A stretch of 64,000 nt of DNA. Source: Nocardioides salarius. Its GTDB lineage: Bacteria > Actinomycetota > Actinomycetes > Propionibacteriales > Nocardioidaceae. The number at the start of each line of letters is the position of its first letter. Position 1 is the first letter of the stretch. Below the pieces are notes generated by a model that worked only from the letters and a program-made list of their open reading frames with translations, did not search any database and had not been told where the DNA came from. Below, piece by piece: positions 8,113 through 19,796 of the stretch. The DNA lies in contig NZ_JAFBBZ010000001.1 of NCBI RefSeq assembly GCF_016907435.1, positions 4,154,001-4,218,000 of the forward strand, in the 5' to 3' direction. Both the position numbers and the translations under genes were made by a program.

Positions 8113-9612
8113 TCACACCGACTGGCGCCGCTGCTGGGCCCGCTCGCCCTCGGCTCCCGGTTGCGGCGGCTCCGGCGGGCGTGCGGGCGACGGGTCGACA
8201 GGCCCCTGGTCGAGCCGGAACGGAGGGTAGGTGTCGGTCATGAGGGCGACATAGGCGACGACGCGGTAGACCCATCGGTTCAGGCCGACGAGCAGGTCGA
8301 ACAGCGGCGCCGGGTAGCTGCCGGTGAAGAGCAGGAGGAGTCCGGCGGCCAAGGTGAGCGCGCCGATGAGGCCGCCGACGATGGGCTGGAGGTCGTCGTC
8401 CAGGGTCCAGGTGCCCGCCAGCACGGCCAGCACGACCAGGTGCGGGATGGCCAGGAGCCACCACTTGACCAGCACCAGGCCCCGCGAGAGCCATTCGGGG
8501 TGGGCGACGTCGAGGTCGGCGGGGTAGTCGGCGTGGTCGAGGGTGAACGGCGGGTAGCGGTCGGTGCCGATCGCGTTGGTGCAGTAGAACTGCACCCGCC
8601 AGGTCCAGCGCAGCACCCCGACGTTGAAGTCGAACAGGCCTCGGGTGTAGCGGCCGGTGACGAGGATGGCGAAGAACGCGACGACGGTGAGCACCACCAA
8701 GGCCGGCCACAGCAGGGCGAGCACGATGAAGTGAGGGATCGCCAGCAGCCACTTCACCAGCCACAGCCAGCGGCTCAGGTCCTGGTCCTGGTGGCCGGAG
8801 ATGGTGACGGGCGACGGCACCGCCTGGTCGGCGCCGGCGATCACCCCTGACGTGGGTGCGGGGACGGGGTCCGGGCGCTGCTGGTCGGCTGCGGAGGGTG
8901 CGTGAGCGCCGTGGACCACCAGGAGTGCGCCGCCGAGGATCAGCAGCAGGCCGAGTGCCCCGAGCACCCAGGCGAGCGGCGCCAGCATGTCGACCCGGCC
9001 GCCGGCGCTCAGCCCGGTGCTGAGACCTGGTGACCCGTCGCCGTTCATCACCACCGCGGTCCAGTTGCCGGGGCGCACGTCCCAGGTCAGTGTCTGGGTG
9101 CCGGAGCCGATGCTCCGGTCGCTCCAGAAGTCCTGCTCGGAAGGGGGCGTCGGCAGGGACCCGCCGGAGCCCCGGCGGGTCAGCGTGTAGTCGAACGGGT
9201 CGGTGACCAGGTCGCCGATCTCGTCGTACGACGCCGCGGCGAGGTAGCGCTCCACCTCCTCGCTCGGGCCGATGCCCACGAAGACGGGCGAGCCGCCGCT
9301 CGTGGCCCTCAGCCGCAGCGTCACGATGTCCCGCTCGGTCCACCGGCCGTCGGGTCCGGCGGCTCCCAGGTCGAGCACCGGGCTCGTCAGGGCCACCGTC
9401 TCGGTGCTGATCTGCTCGGTGGTGGTCGAGAAGAAGCCGTCGTCGTCGCGCTGGGTCGCGAGCGCCCACCCCAGTCCGGCCCCGGCCAGCAGGAGCGGCA
9501 GGCCGACGAGGGCCAGCAGGACACCGATCACCAGTGGGACCGGACGGCTGGTGCGGGTGGGCGACGTCGGGACCGGCGGGGGAGCGTCGCGTGCGTCGGG
9601 GGGATCGGTCAT
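8113..9612 (-). CDS. DUF4389 domain-containing membrane protein (two DUF4389 repeats)
   Basis: Encodes 499 residues. A Pro-rich cytosolic start is followed by a membrane segment near residues 25-50, an extracytoplasmic beta-rich domain (about 55-230), a second membrane segment, and two tandem DUF4389 units. Each unit has the pattern LVKW-LLAIPH, then later GLFDFNV or PLFDLLV, and a TDRYPPF or TDTYPPF block. Function is unknown; a cell-envelope role is inferred. The start at 9612 is chosen over one 75 codons further upstream because a good Shine-Dalgarno (GGAAGGAA) lies about 9 nt before it and the upstream extension is low-complexity with no conserved features. Confidence 0.85.
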   Translation of the reverse strand: MTDPPDARDAPPPVPTSPTRTSRPVPLVIGVLLALVGLPLLLAGAGLGWALATQRDDDGFFSTTTEQISTETVALTSPVLDLGAAGPDGRWTERDIVTLRLRATSGGSPVFVGIGPSEEVERYLAAASYDEIGDLVTDPFDYTLTRRGSGGSLPTPPSEQDFWSDRSIGSGTQTLTWDVRPGNWTAVVMNGDGSPGLSTGLSAGGRVDMLAPLAWVLGALGLLLILGGALLVVHGAHAPSAADQQRPDPVPAPTSGVIAGADQAVPSPVTISGHQDQDLSRWLWLVKWLLAIPHFIVLALLWPALVVLTVVAFFAILVTGRYTRGLFDFNVGVLRWTWRVQFYCTNAIGTDRYPPFTLDHADYPADLDVAHPEWLSRGLVLVKWWLLAIPHLVVLAVLAGTWTLDDDLQPIVGGLIGALTLAAGLLLLFTGSYPAPLFDLLVGLNRWVYRVVAYVALMTDTYPPFRLDQGPVDPSPARPPEPPQPGAEGERAQQRRQSV

Positions 9613-9893
9613 GCCGCTGGTTCCTTCCGCGATGGACGACGGGCCGGGGTCCGGCCCTGCCTGCTCCATGGGACGGCGACCGGGCCCGCTCCACCAGGGC
9701 TCTTCGACCCCTCCCGAGGGGACCCCGGCCCCTGACCCGCACGGCCGGCGAGTGCCTGGGTTCGGCACCAGGCCCTGATCGCGGCCTCCGCGGCGCGCAG
9801 GGCCGCCGAGCAGGTGCGCAGGCGACACCTCGGGCACCCCGTCGACACCCGGAGCCCCTCGATGGGCTGGCGCCGGTGGTGGAGGATGGGCGC

Positions 9894-10469
9894 ATGGCGA
9901 TCCACATCACCGGCGACGACGCCGCCGACCAGGTGCTCACCGACGACCCGTTCGCGCTGCTCGTGGGCATGATGCTCGACCAGCAGTACCCGATGGAGCA
10001 CGCCTTCCGCGGCCCCGCGAAGGTGCTGGAGCGTTTCGGCAGCCTCGAGCCGGCGCGGATCGCGGCCGCCGACCCCGAGGAGTTCGCGTCGCTGTGCGCG
10101 ACCCCGCCGGCGATCCACCGCTTCCCGGGCTCGATGGCGGCCCGGCTGCAGGACCTGGCCCGCATCGTCACCGACGAGTACGACGGGCACGCCGAGCGGC
10201 TGTGGCTCGAGGCCACGGACGGCAAGGACCTGCTCAAGCGGGTGATGGCCCTGCCGGGCTTCGGCAAGCAGAAGGCGCAGATCTTCGTGGCGCTGGTCGC
10301 CAAGCAGCTCGACGTGCGCCCCGAGGGCTGGGACGCCGTGGTCGGGGACTACTCCCAGGAGGGCTACCGCTCGGTGGCCGACGTCGTCGACACCGCCTCG
10401 CTGCAGAAGGTGCGTGACTTCAAGAAGCAGAAGAAGGCCGCCGCGAAGCAGGCCCCGGGACCGAGCTGA
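9894..10469 (+). CDS. HhH-GPD-type base excision DNA repair protein
   Basis: Encodes 191 residues. The first half contains the helix-rich LLVGMMLDQQYPMEHAFRGP segment and the second the hairpin-helix-hairpin-like VMALPGFGKQKAQIFVALVAKQL, matching the small actinobacterial HhH-GPD glycosylase family. The catalytic lysine/aspartate of EndoIII/OGG1 enzymes is not obvious: the usual LPGVG-K-A region reads LPGFGKQKA, and an Asp lies at GWDAVVGDY. Glycosylase activity is therefore inferred from fold only. A GGAGG 8 nt before the ATG decides the start. The Lys/Ala-rich tail may help DNA contact. Confidence 0.85.
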   Translation: MAIHITGDDAADQVLTDDPFALLVGMMLDQQYPMEHAFRGPAKVLERFGSLEPARIAAADPEEFASLCATPPAIHRFPGSMAARLQDLARIVTDEYDGHAERLWLEATDGKDLLKRVMALPGFGKQKAQIFVALVAKQLDVRPEGWDAVVGDYSQEGYRSVADVVDTASLQKVRDFKKQKKAAAKQAPGPS

Positions 10470-10507
10470 TCCACGGCCTGGTCCGCGACCGGATCCTCGC
10501 TAGGATC

Positions 10508-10545
10508 CTGAGCGCAGCCTGAGGGTGGGCTGAGGCACGGCTGAG
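10508..10545 (+). repeat. Four CTGAG repeats phased at exactly 11 bp upstream of the sigma factor gene
   Basis: CTGAG occurs at 10508, 10519, 10530 and 10541. The one-helical-turn spacing suggests a direct-repeat operator for a winged-helix regulator; a TAGGAT -10-like sequence is at 10501-10506 just before it. Confidence 0.45.
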
Positions 10546-10659
10546 GGGGCGGACCGCCCTGATGCTGGCCGACCACCACCCCCGTGGCAGAATGTTCATC
10601 GCGGCTCTTGACGACTCCGGGCCTTGCCGCGCCCACACGTCAGCACACGAGAGGTGTTC

Positions 10660-12153
<1,494 letters not shown>

Positions 12154-12170
12154 GCAGGACAGCACCACAC

Positions 12171-12203
12171 GCAGCGCCCGGGAGCCTGGCTCCCGGGCGC
12201 TGC
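12171..12203 (+). terminator. Terminator after sigma factor gene
   Basis: Perfect 16-bp inverted repeat (arms 12171-12186 and 12188-12203) starting 17 bp after the stop codon. Confidence 0.8.
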
Positions 12204-12242
12204 TGCGTTCCCGGTAGTCAAGAGAAGGACCCGGCAACAACG

Positions 12243-12278
12243 CAGCAGGCCCCCGGACCGAGGTCCGGGGGCCTGCTG
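12243..12278. terminator. Second hairpin terminator, probably serving the convergent DUF7455 gene
   Basis: Perfect 17-bp arms (12243-12259 and 12262-12278) around a 2-nt centre, 22 bp from the stop codon of the minus-strand gene ending at 12301. Confidence 0.8.
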
Positions 12279-12300
12279 ATCAAGCGCTAGGGGAGTGGCG

Positions 12301-12537
12301 TCACTCCGTCTCGGGGGCCTTGGCGGCCATCGGGGAGTCGGAGGTCAGCTTGTGCGTCTCGTCGATGACGTTGGACGCGACCTCCTTGAGCTTGTCGCCG
12401 TGCTCGCGGGCGTGGTGGGCGCAGAAGAGCAGCTCGCCGCCGCTCTGCAGCTCCACGCGGAGGTAGGCCTGGGCTCCGCAACGGTCGCAGCGGTCCGCTG
12501 CGGTCAGCGGGGCGCTGGGGGCAACTGTGGTGGTCAC
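12301..12537 (-). CDS. DUF7455 small zinc-ribbon-like protein
   Basis: Encodes 78 residues. The core TAADRCDRCGAQAYLRVEL then LFCAHHAREH gives a C-x2-C and C-x-H-H pair, the likely zinc site of the DUF7455 family; function is unknown. The GTG at 12537 is taken as the start because GAGG lies 5 nt upstream and the conserved part begins shortly after; an in-frame ATG 36 codons earlier would add a non-conserved extension across the promoter. A sequence that exactly fits the sigma-R/SigH consensus lies 38 nt upstream, so it may respond to thiol stress. It is convergent with the sigma factor gene. Confidence 0.85.
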   Translation of the reverse strand: MTTTVAPSAPLTAADRCDRCGAQAYLRVELQSGGELLFCAHHAREHGDKLKEVASNVIDETHKLTSDSPMAAKAPETE

Positions 12538-12856
12538 ATCGGCCTCATTTCTTCGATCACTCGGTGCTTGGCTCAACGTAGCGAGGGGACCCAAGATTCC
12601 CGCGATCATCTGATTCCCCTGTTGTGAGCGTCTCAACCCGACCATCGGGGTGAGAGCGCCTGTCCGTGCTCTCCCAGTGTGCGGGTCGGGGCGAGGGGAG
12701 CGGGGTCATCTCACGTTTCCCGTTCCGATCGTTTCCACATCGTGACGTGGCCGGCCCTCGTGCTGGGTCTCTCCACGCTAGCGGTGCCCCCGTGGGCGAG
12801 CCTGTGCGGGGCACCGGCGTGTCGTGACCTAGATTCGGAGCAGCACCCGCACCCGG
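12538..12856. other. Divergent intergenic region, 319 bp, no gene
   Basis: Holds the promoters of the DUF7455 gene (minus) and of the ParE-like gene (plus). I see a sigma-R-like site at 12575-12600 and a TAGATT -10-like hexamer at 12830-12835. No convincing short reading frame or RNA gene is visible. Confidence 0.6.
12575..12600 (-). promoter_or_regulatory. Sigma-R/SigH-type promoter of the DUF7455 gene
   Basis: On the minus strand GGAAT (12600-12596), 18 nt, then GTT (12577-12575). This is the exact GGAAT-N18-GTT form known for Streptomyces sigma-R. The GTG start is 38 nt downstream, leaving room for a short leader with its Shine-Dalgarno. Confidence 0.5.
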
Positions 12857-14971
<2,115 letters not shown>

Positions 14972-14999
14972 GTGTCGTCCTCACCGCCGGCCTGGGACG

Positions 15000-16715
15000 A
15001 TGGAGGGCGTGCCCGCCTCCCCCTCCCCGCGCCGCCGCGGGATCGCCGCGCTGCTCGCGCTGGGCGTGCTCGTGTCGGGCTGCACGGGTGGGCCCGGGGG
15101 AGCACCGGAGCCCAGCGGTGACCTGGCCAGCACGGACGCGCCCGACCCGCCCAGCGCCTCGGAGCGGCTGGGCCTGCGCCCCGGGTGGGGTCCGAGCCGC
15201 GCCGAGCTCGACCTCGCGGCGCGGCGTACGCAGCGGATGAGCCTGCCGCAGCTGGCCGGGCAGGTGATCGTCGCGCGCTGGGACGGCACCGGGGCGCCGA
15301 CGGCGCTGGTGCGGCGCCTGCACCTGGGCGGCGTGGTCGCCTTCGCCGACAACATCTCCTCCACCGACCAGCTGCGCCGCGCCACCCGGGCGCTGCAGCG
15401 CGACGCCGGGCGGGACTGGCCGGTCATGGTGGCCGTCGACCAGGAGGGCGGCTCCGTCGCGCGGGTGCGCGGCTCGGCCACCGGCTTCCCCGCGTTCATG
15501 TCGGCCGGCGCGGCCGCCCGGCCGGCCCTGACCCGGCGCACCTACGCCGCCAGCGGCCGCGAGCTGCGCGGCCTGGGCGTCAACGTCGACCTGGCCCCCG
15601 ACGCCGACGTCACCACCGGCCCCGCCGACCCCGTCATCGGCAGCCGCTCGGCCGGCTCCGACCCCGCCGCCGTGGCCCGCCACGTGGTGGCCGCCGCCCG
15701 CGGCTTCCGCGACGCCGGCGTCGTGCCGGTCGTCAAGCACTTCCCCGGCCACGGCTCGCTTGGCACCGACAGCCACCTCGCCCTGCCGGTGCAGCGGCGC
15801 CCGCTGGCCGCCCTCTCCCGCACGGACCTGCGGCCCTTCCGGGCCGCGGTCGAGGCCGGGCTGCCGGCGGTGATGACCGGCCACATCGCCGTCGCCGACG
15901 TCGATCCCGGGGTGCCGGCCAGCCTCTCGCGGCCGGTGGTGACCGGGCTGCTGCGCCAACGGCTCGGCTTCGACGGCGTGGTGATGAGCGACGCGCTCGA
16001 CATGGGCGCGGTGAGCGGGCGGCGTACGCCGGCGGTGCAGGTGCTGCGCGCCGGCTCCGACGTGGTGCTGATGCCGCCCGACCCGGCCGCGACCCGCACC
16101 GCGATCGTGCGGGCCGTGCGCGACGGCCGCCTGGGCCGCACCCGCCTGCGCCAGGCCGCCGCGCGCACCATCGCGCTCCTCGAGCACCACGCCTCGGGCG
16201 ACCCGGCCCCGCCCGGCAGCGGCCGGGCGGCCTCGCGGCGGCTCTCGGCGGCCGCCGTCACCGTCGCCGCCGGTCCCTGCCGCGGGCCGCTCGTGCGGGG
16301 GTCGGTGGTGCCGCTGGGCGACGCGACGGCGGTGCAGGCGTTCCGGGCCGCGGCCCGGTCGGCGGGGCTGGCCCTGGGCCAGGTGCGCTACGAGAAGCCG
16401 CCGCGCCCCGAGCGCACGGGGCGGAGGAAGAAGGACCGCGCCGCGCTGCGCCGCTGGCGGCGCACCGAGCCGGTGCGCGTGGTCGACGGCACACCGGTGC
16501 ACCTGCTGGGCGGCGGTGCCGCGCCCGACACCGGCGTCGTGGTCGCCACCGACCGGCCCTACCTGCTCGGGGGATCGAGCGCGCCCGTGCGCATCGCGAC
16601 GTACGGCGAGACCCCGGGCGCCATGTCGGCGCTCGTCGACGTGCTCACCGGGCGCGAGCGCGCTCCCGGGCGGCTGCCCGTCGACGTGCCCGGAGTGCCG
16701 CGGCGCGGCTGCTGA
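15000..16715 (+). CDS. Glycoside hydrolase family 3 lipoprotein (beta-N-acetylhexosaminidase, NagZ-like)
   Basis: Encodes 571 residues. A lipoprotein signal peptide ends in the lipobox LVSGC (Cys28). The GH3 barrel follows with VAVDQEGGSVARVRG, the NagZ-type His/Asp loop KHFPGHGSLGTDSHLALP, and the nucleophile region GVVMSDALDMGAV. NagZ-type enzymes remove N-acetylglucosamine from peptidoglycan fragments; here it would act outside the membrane. After about residue 400 comes a C-terminal part with a basic segment (RRKKDRAALRRWRR) that is not part of the catalytic barrel. The ATG at 15000 is used although the ribosome site is poor; a GTG at 15009 is an alternative. Confidence 0.9.
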   Translation: MEGVPASPSPRRRGIAALLALGVLVSGCTGGPGGAPEPSGDLASTDAPDPPSASERLGLRPGWGPSRAELDLAARRTQRMSLPQLAGQVIVARWDGTGAPTALVRRLHLGGVVAFADNISSTDQLRRATRALQRDAGRDWPVMVAVDQEGGSVARVRGSATGFPAFMSAGAAARPALTRRTYAASGRELRGLGVNVDLAPDADVTTGPADPVIGSRSAGSDPAAVARHVVAAARGFRDAGVVPVVKHFPGHGSLGTDSHLALPVQRRPLAALSRTDLRPFRAAVEAGLPAVMTGHIAVADVDPGVPASLSRPVVTGLLRQRLGFDGVVMSDALDMGAVSGRRTPAVQVLRAGSDVVLMPPDPAATRTAIVRAVRDGRLGRTRLRQAAARTIALLEHHASGDPAPPGSGRAASRRLSAAAVTVAAGPCRGPLVRGSVVPLGDATAVQAFRAAARSAGLALGQVRYEKPPRPERTGRRKKDRAALRRWRRTEPVRVVDGTPVHLLGGGAAPDTGVVVATDRPYLLGGSSAPVRIATYGETPGAMSALVDVLTGRERAPGRLPVDVPGVPRRGC

Positions 16716-16731
16716 GCCCCGCTGGGTGCCG

Positions 16732-17247
16732 TCAGGCGTGCTGGGTCAGCAGACCGGTGTCGACGTCGTAGACGAACCCGCCCACGGAGACGCTGTCGGG
16801 CACCAGCGGGTGCGTGCGCACCTTGGCCACGTCGTCGGCCAGCGCGGCGAGCTGGTCGGCGACCACGTGGAAGGGCTGCCAGGTGGAGTCGGTGCCGGCG
16901 GAGGCCGTGACCCGCTCGTGCAGCTCGGCCTCGGTGGCGCTGGCCATGGCGCAGCGGGTGTGCGGGATCACGAGGACCCGCTGCACGTTGAGCAGGTGGG
17001 CGCCGAGGACGAGCGCCTCGAGCGCCGCCTCGGTGACCCGGCCGCCGGGGTTGCGGAAGATCTTGGCGTCACCGGCGGAGAGCCCGAGCATGCCCAGCGG
17101 GTCGATGCGCGAGTCCATGCAGGTCACGATCGCCACGCCGGCCTTGGCGATGCCGTCGAAGCCGGCGTACTCGAAGGAGTCGGCGAAGCTGCGGTTGGCC
17201 TCGAGGAGGTCCTCGAAGGCGGCTGGGTTGGGGTGCGAGTCGGCCAT
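16732..17247 (-). CDS. Beta-class carbonic anhydrase
   Basis: Encodes 171 residues. The zinc ligands are visible: CMDSR (Cys43, Asp45-Arg47 dyad) and HTRC (His96, Cys99), in the order expected for beta-carbonic anhydrases. The enzyme interconverts carbon dioxide and bicarbonate in the cytoplasm. It is of the short actinobacterial/mycobacterial type (Rv1284-like, about 165 residues). The start at 17247 lies 7 nt after TAGGTT, so the gene looks leaderless; the TAG of that hexamer is the stop codon of the upstream exporter gene. A start 21 codons further upstream would run into the exporter gene and is not preferred. Confidence 0.93.
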   Translation of the reverse strand: MADSHPNPAAFEDLLEANRSFADSFEYAGFDGIAKAGVAIVTCMDSRIDPLGMLGLSAGDAKIFRNPGGRVTEAALEALVLGAHLLNVQRVLVIPHTRCAMASATEAELHERVTASAGTDSTWQPFHVVADQLAALADDVAKVRTHPLVPDSVSVGGFVYDVDTGLLTQHA

Positions 17248-17254
17248 GGCCCGC

Positions 17255-17260
17255 AACCTA
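17255..17260 (-). promoter_or_regulatory. -10 hexamer of carbonic anhydrase, overlapping upstream stop codon
   Basis: TAGGTT, 7 nt before the ATG at 17247; its TAG is the stop codon of the exporter gene at 17258-17260. Confidence 0.5.
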
Positions 17261-19081
17261 GCCGACGGCGGGCACCCCGGTCGCGGCGTCTCGGCCGTGA
17301 CCTGCGGCACGTGTGTCGGCGCCGCGCAGCAGCACCAGCGCCAGCACCGCGGCCAGCAGCGCGCACCCGGCGGCGCCGAGGAAGACGGTCTGCTCCTGGG
17401 CGATGCCGGCGGCGCGCAGCAGGTCGGAGTACTCCGCGCAGCGGGTGGTGCCCGCGGGGCAGACGTCCTGGATGGGCGGGATGTCGGCCTGCTCGGCGTA
17501 GTAGCGGCGCAGCCCGATCGTGGTGAGCGCCGAGATGCCGACCAGCATCCCGACCGTGCGGGCGACCACGACCATCGCCGAGGCCAGGCCGTGCACGGCG
17601 TCGGCGGTGTGGGCCAGCACGGCCGCGTTGACCGGCGCCAGCGCGAGGCCGAAGCCCAGCCCGCCCACCACCAGCGGCACGGTCGCCGTCCAGCTCTCCA
17701 GGGCGTCGACGCCCCAGCGCGACATCATCACGAAGCCGGTCGCGGCCATCACCATCCCGGCGGCGGTGATCACCCCGGCGGGCAGCACCCGGGTCAGGTA
17801 GCCGCCGACGACCGCACCGACGGGCAGCGCGACCAGGAAGCGCACCAGCACGAGCGCCGCGAGCAGCTGGGAGTCCTGGTACGTCGTGGTGCGGGCGAAG
17901 AGCGGCACGTCGATCAGGGCCGCGATCAGGGCGGCCCCGATCAGGAAGCTGACCACCACCGAGCCCCACGCGGGCCGGTCTCGCAGCGCCCCGCGCGGCA
18001 GCAGCGGGTCGCTGGCGCGGCGCAGGTGCACCACGAACGCGACCGAGGCGACGGCGGCCCCCAGCAGGTACCACCGGCCCTGGTCGGAGAAGACCTGCAC
18101 CTTGGGGTCGGCGGTGGCGAAGGCCAGGATCACCCCGCCCAGCGCGACCGCGAGGTAGGTCGCCCCCGTGACGTCGGCCTCGCGCAGCGAGCGGCCCCAG
18201 GCACGCAGGTCGACCAGCGGCCGCCGGGCGGTCAGGGTGCGGGCCACCACCAGCAGCGCCAGCACGACGGTGACGGCGCCGACGGGGGTCAGCCACCGGC
18301 CGCCGCCGTCGACGAACGGGATGAACAGCCGGCCGTAGTCGATGTCGGCGCGCAGGGAACCGGGCGGTTGGAAGACCAGGGCACCCGCGAGGAGCAGCAG
18401 CAGGAGCAGGCCCAGCCCCACCAGGTCGGGCCGCCCCCGGCGCGGGTCGATGCGCCGGTCACGGGGGCCGGTCGTGGTGCCGCTGCGCGCGGCCAGGGCG
18501 GCGATCGCCGCGGCCAGCACCAGGCCCACGGCCAGGTTGATCAGGAAGATGGCGCGCCAGTCGGCGAAGGCCAGCACCGCGGCGCCGTACAACGGCCCGA
18601 CGACGCTGCCGATCTCCTGCACCGCCGAGACCAGCCCGAGCGGCACCCCGCGCCGCTCCCGCGGGTAGAGGTCGGCGACCAGCGCCAGGGTGGCCGGCAC
18701 CAGGCCGCCACCGCCGACGCCCTGCAGGAAGCGTCCGGCCACCATCGAGGGCATGTCGTAGGCGGCGGCGGTGACGATCGAGCCGATCGCGAAGACGACC
18801 AGCGAGGCGGTCAGCACCGGCACCCGGCCGCGCAGGTCGGCGATCCGACCGATCAGCGGCAGCATCGCGACGTAGCCGAGCAGGAAGCCCGAGATGATCG
18901 GCGCCGCGCGCTGCAGCTGGTCGGGGGAGAGCCCGACCCCGGCCATCATGTCGACCAGCGCCAGCACCACCACGTAGGTGTCGGCGGCCGCGAAGGCCAC
19001 CGCGAGCGCGGCCAGCCCCAGCAGCAGCCGGGCACCCCGGTCGGTGCCCGCGGTGCCGCCCGCGGCGCTGCTCGTGCTCAC
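17258..19081 (-). CDS. MFS exporter, P55-like (lipid/drug efflux, LprG partner)
   Basis: Encodes 607 residues with about fourteen membrane segments. Early motifs include FLLGYVAMLPLIGRIADLRGR (MFS motif A region) and GRFLQGVGGGGLVPATLALVADL (motif C-like region), as in DHA2-type permeases. It is co-transcribed with, and overlaps by 4 bp (ATGA), an LprG-like lipoprotein gene. That pairing is the known lprG-P55 (Rv1411c-Rv1410c) arrangement of mycobacteria, where the two export triacylglycerides and lipoglycans to the outer envelope. Here the organism probably lacks a mycomembrane, so the substrate is open. Confidence 0.88.
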   Translation of the reverse strand: MSTSSAAGGTAGTDRGARLLLGLAALAVAFAAADTYVVVLALVDMMAGVGLSPDQLQRAAPIISGFLLGYVAMLPLIGRIADLRGRVPVLTASLVVFAIGSIVTAAAYDMPSMVAGRFLQGVGGGGLVPATLALVADLYPRERRGVPLGLVSAVQEIGSVVGPLYGAAVLAFADWRAIFLINLAVGLVLAAAIAALAARSGTTTGPRDRRIDPRRGRPDLVGLGLLLLLLLAGALVFQPPGSLRADIDYGRLFIPFVDGGGRWLTPVGAVTVVLALLVVARTLTARRPLVDLRAWGRSLREADVTGATYLAVALGGVILAFATADPKVQVFSDQGRWYLLGAAVASVAFVVHLRRASDPLLPRGALRDRPAWGSVVVSFLIGAALIAALIDVPLFARTTTYQDSQLLAALVLVRFLVALPVGAVVGGYLTRVLPAGVITAAGMVMAATGFVMMSRWGVDALESWTATVPLVVGGLGFGLALAPVNAAVLAHTADAVHGLASAMVVVARTVGMLVGISALTTIGLRRYYAEQADIPPIQDVCPAGTTRCAEYSDLLRAAGIAQEQTVFLGAAGCALLAAVLALVLLRGADTRAAGHGRDAATGVPAVG

Positions 19082-19791
19082 TCGGGCGCGGTGATCTCGG
19101 GCGAGGAGCCGTAGTCGTCGAAGTCGACGGTGTAGGTCATCGACTCGCCGTCGCCGTAGAAGGCGCCGGTCAGCTCCATCGAGCGCAGCTCGCCCCCGTC
19201 GGAGACGGCGTACGAGGCGTCGAAGTCGCCCTCGGCGCTGGGGATGATGGTGGCCGCGACCTCCTGGGAGATCGTGCCGGTGTAGGTGGTCAGCACGTCG
19301 CGGTTGTCGGTGCCGCCGCGCACCTGCTCGCCCGCCTCGACGTCGTCGGTGCTGGTCAGCAGCGACGAGAAGCCGCCGTCGGCGCCCAGCAGGGCGGCCG
19401 GGTCGGGCGCGCCGTACTCGGCCGGGTCGATCTGCGACCAGCCGGTCGTCAGCGGCACCTGGGCGTGGACGACGTCGTCGACCGCGACCACGGGAACCTC
19501 GGGCTCGAAGCCGGCGAAGCGCACGGTGATCACGCCGTCGAAGGCCGCGGGGCTGGGGGTGCCGACGCCCTCGGCGCGCAGCAGCCCCTCGACGCCCTCG
19601 GGGAGGTCGTCGGTGACGAGGCTGACCTGCACGCCGCTGGTCTCGTCGAGGGTCGCCTTGGCCTCGGCGAGCACCTCCTGCGCGCTCGGGGCCTCCTCGG
19701 CCGCGCTGTCGTCGCCGCTGCTGCAGGCGGAGAGGCCGCCGAGGCCCAGGAGGCCGGCCGCGGTCAGGGCCGCGAGGGTGGGAGCACGCAT
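19078..19791 (-). CDS. lprG: LppX/LprAFG family lipoprotein (LprG-like)
   Basis: Encodes 237 residues. The signal peptide ends in a lipobox LSAC (Cys23), followed by an acidic linker and the beta-sheet lipid-binding fold typical of LppX_LprAFG (about residues 40-235, with repeated strands such as FDGVITVRFAGFEPEVPVVAVDD). In M. tuberculosis LprG carries triacylated lipids between membrane and envelope and works with P55. The gene starts 5 bp after the stop of parC and overlaps the exporter gene by ATGA, giving a parC-lprG-exporter operon. Start choice: first ATG, directly before the signal peptide. Confidence 0.9.
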   Translation of the reverse strand: MRAPTLAALTAAGLLGLGGLSACSSGDDSAAEEAPSAQEVLAEAKATLDETSGVQVSLVTDDLPEGVEGLLRAEGVGTPSPAAFDGVITVRFAGFEPEVPVVAVDDVVHAQVPLTTGWSQIDPAEYGAPDPAALLGADGGFSSLLTSTDDVEAGEQVRGGTDNRDVLTTYTGTISQEVAATIIPSAEGDFDASYAVSDGGELRSMELTGAFYGDGESMTYTVDFDDYGSSPEITAPE

Positions 19792-19796
19792 GTCAC

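Noticed and set aside
5632-8850. 1,072-codon plus-strand open frame rich in His, Gln and Gly
   Set aside because: Antisense shadow of the AI-2E and MFS genes; biased composition, no domain.
6233-10303. 1,356-codon minus-strand open frame across the transporter genes and DUF4389 gene
   Set aside because: Arg/Pro/Gly-rich low-complexity translation typical of a shadow frame in 72% GC DNA; the AI-2E, MFS and DUF4389 genes explain this DNA.
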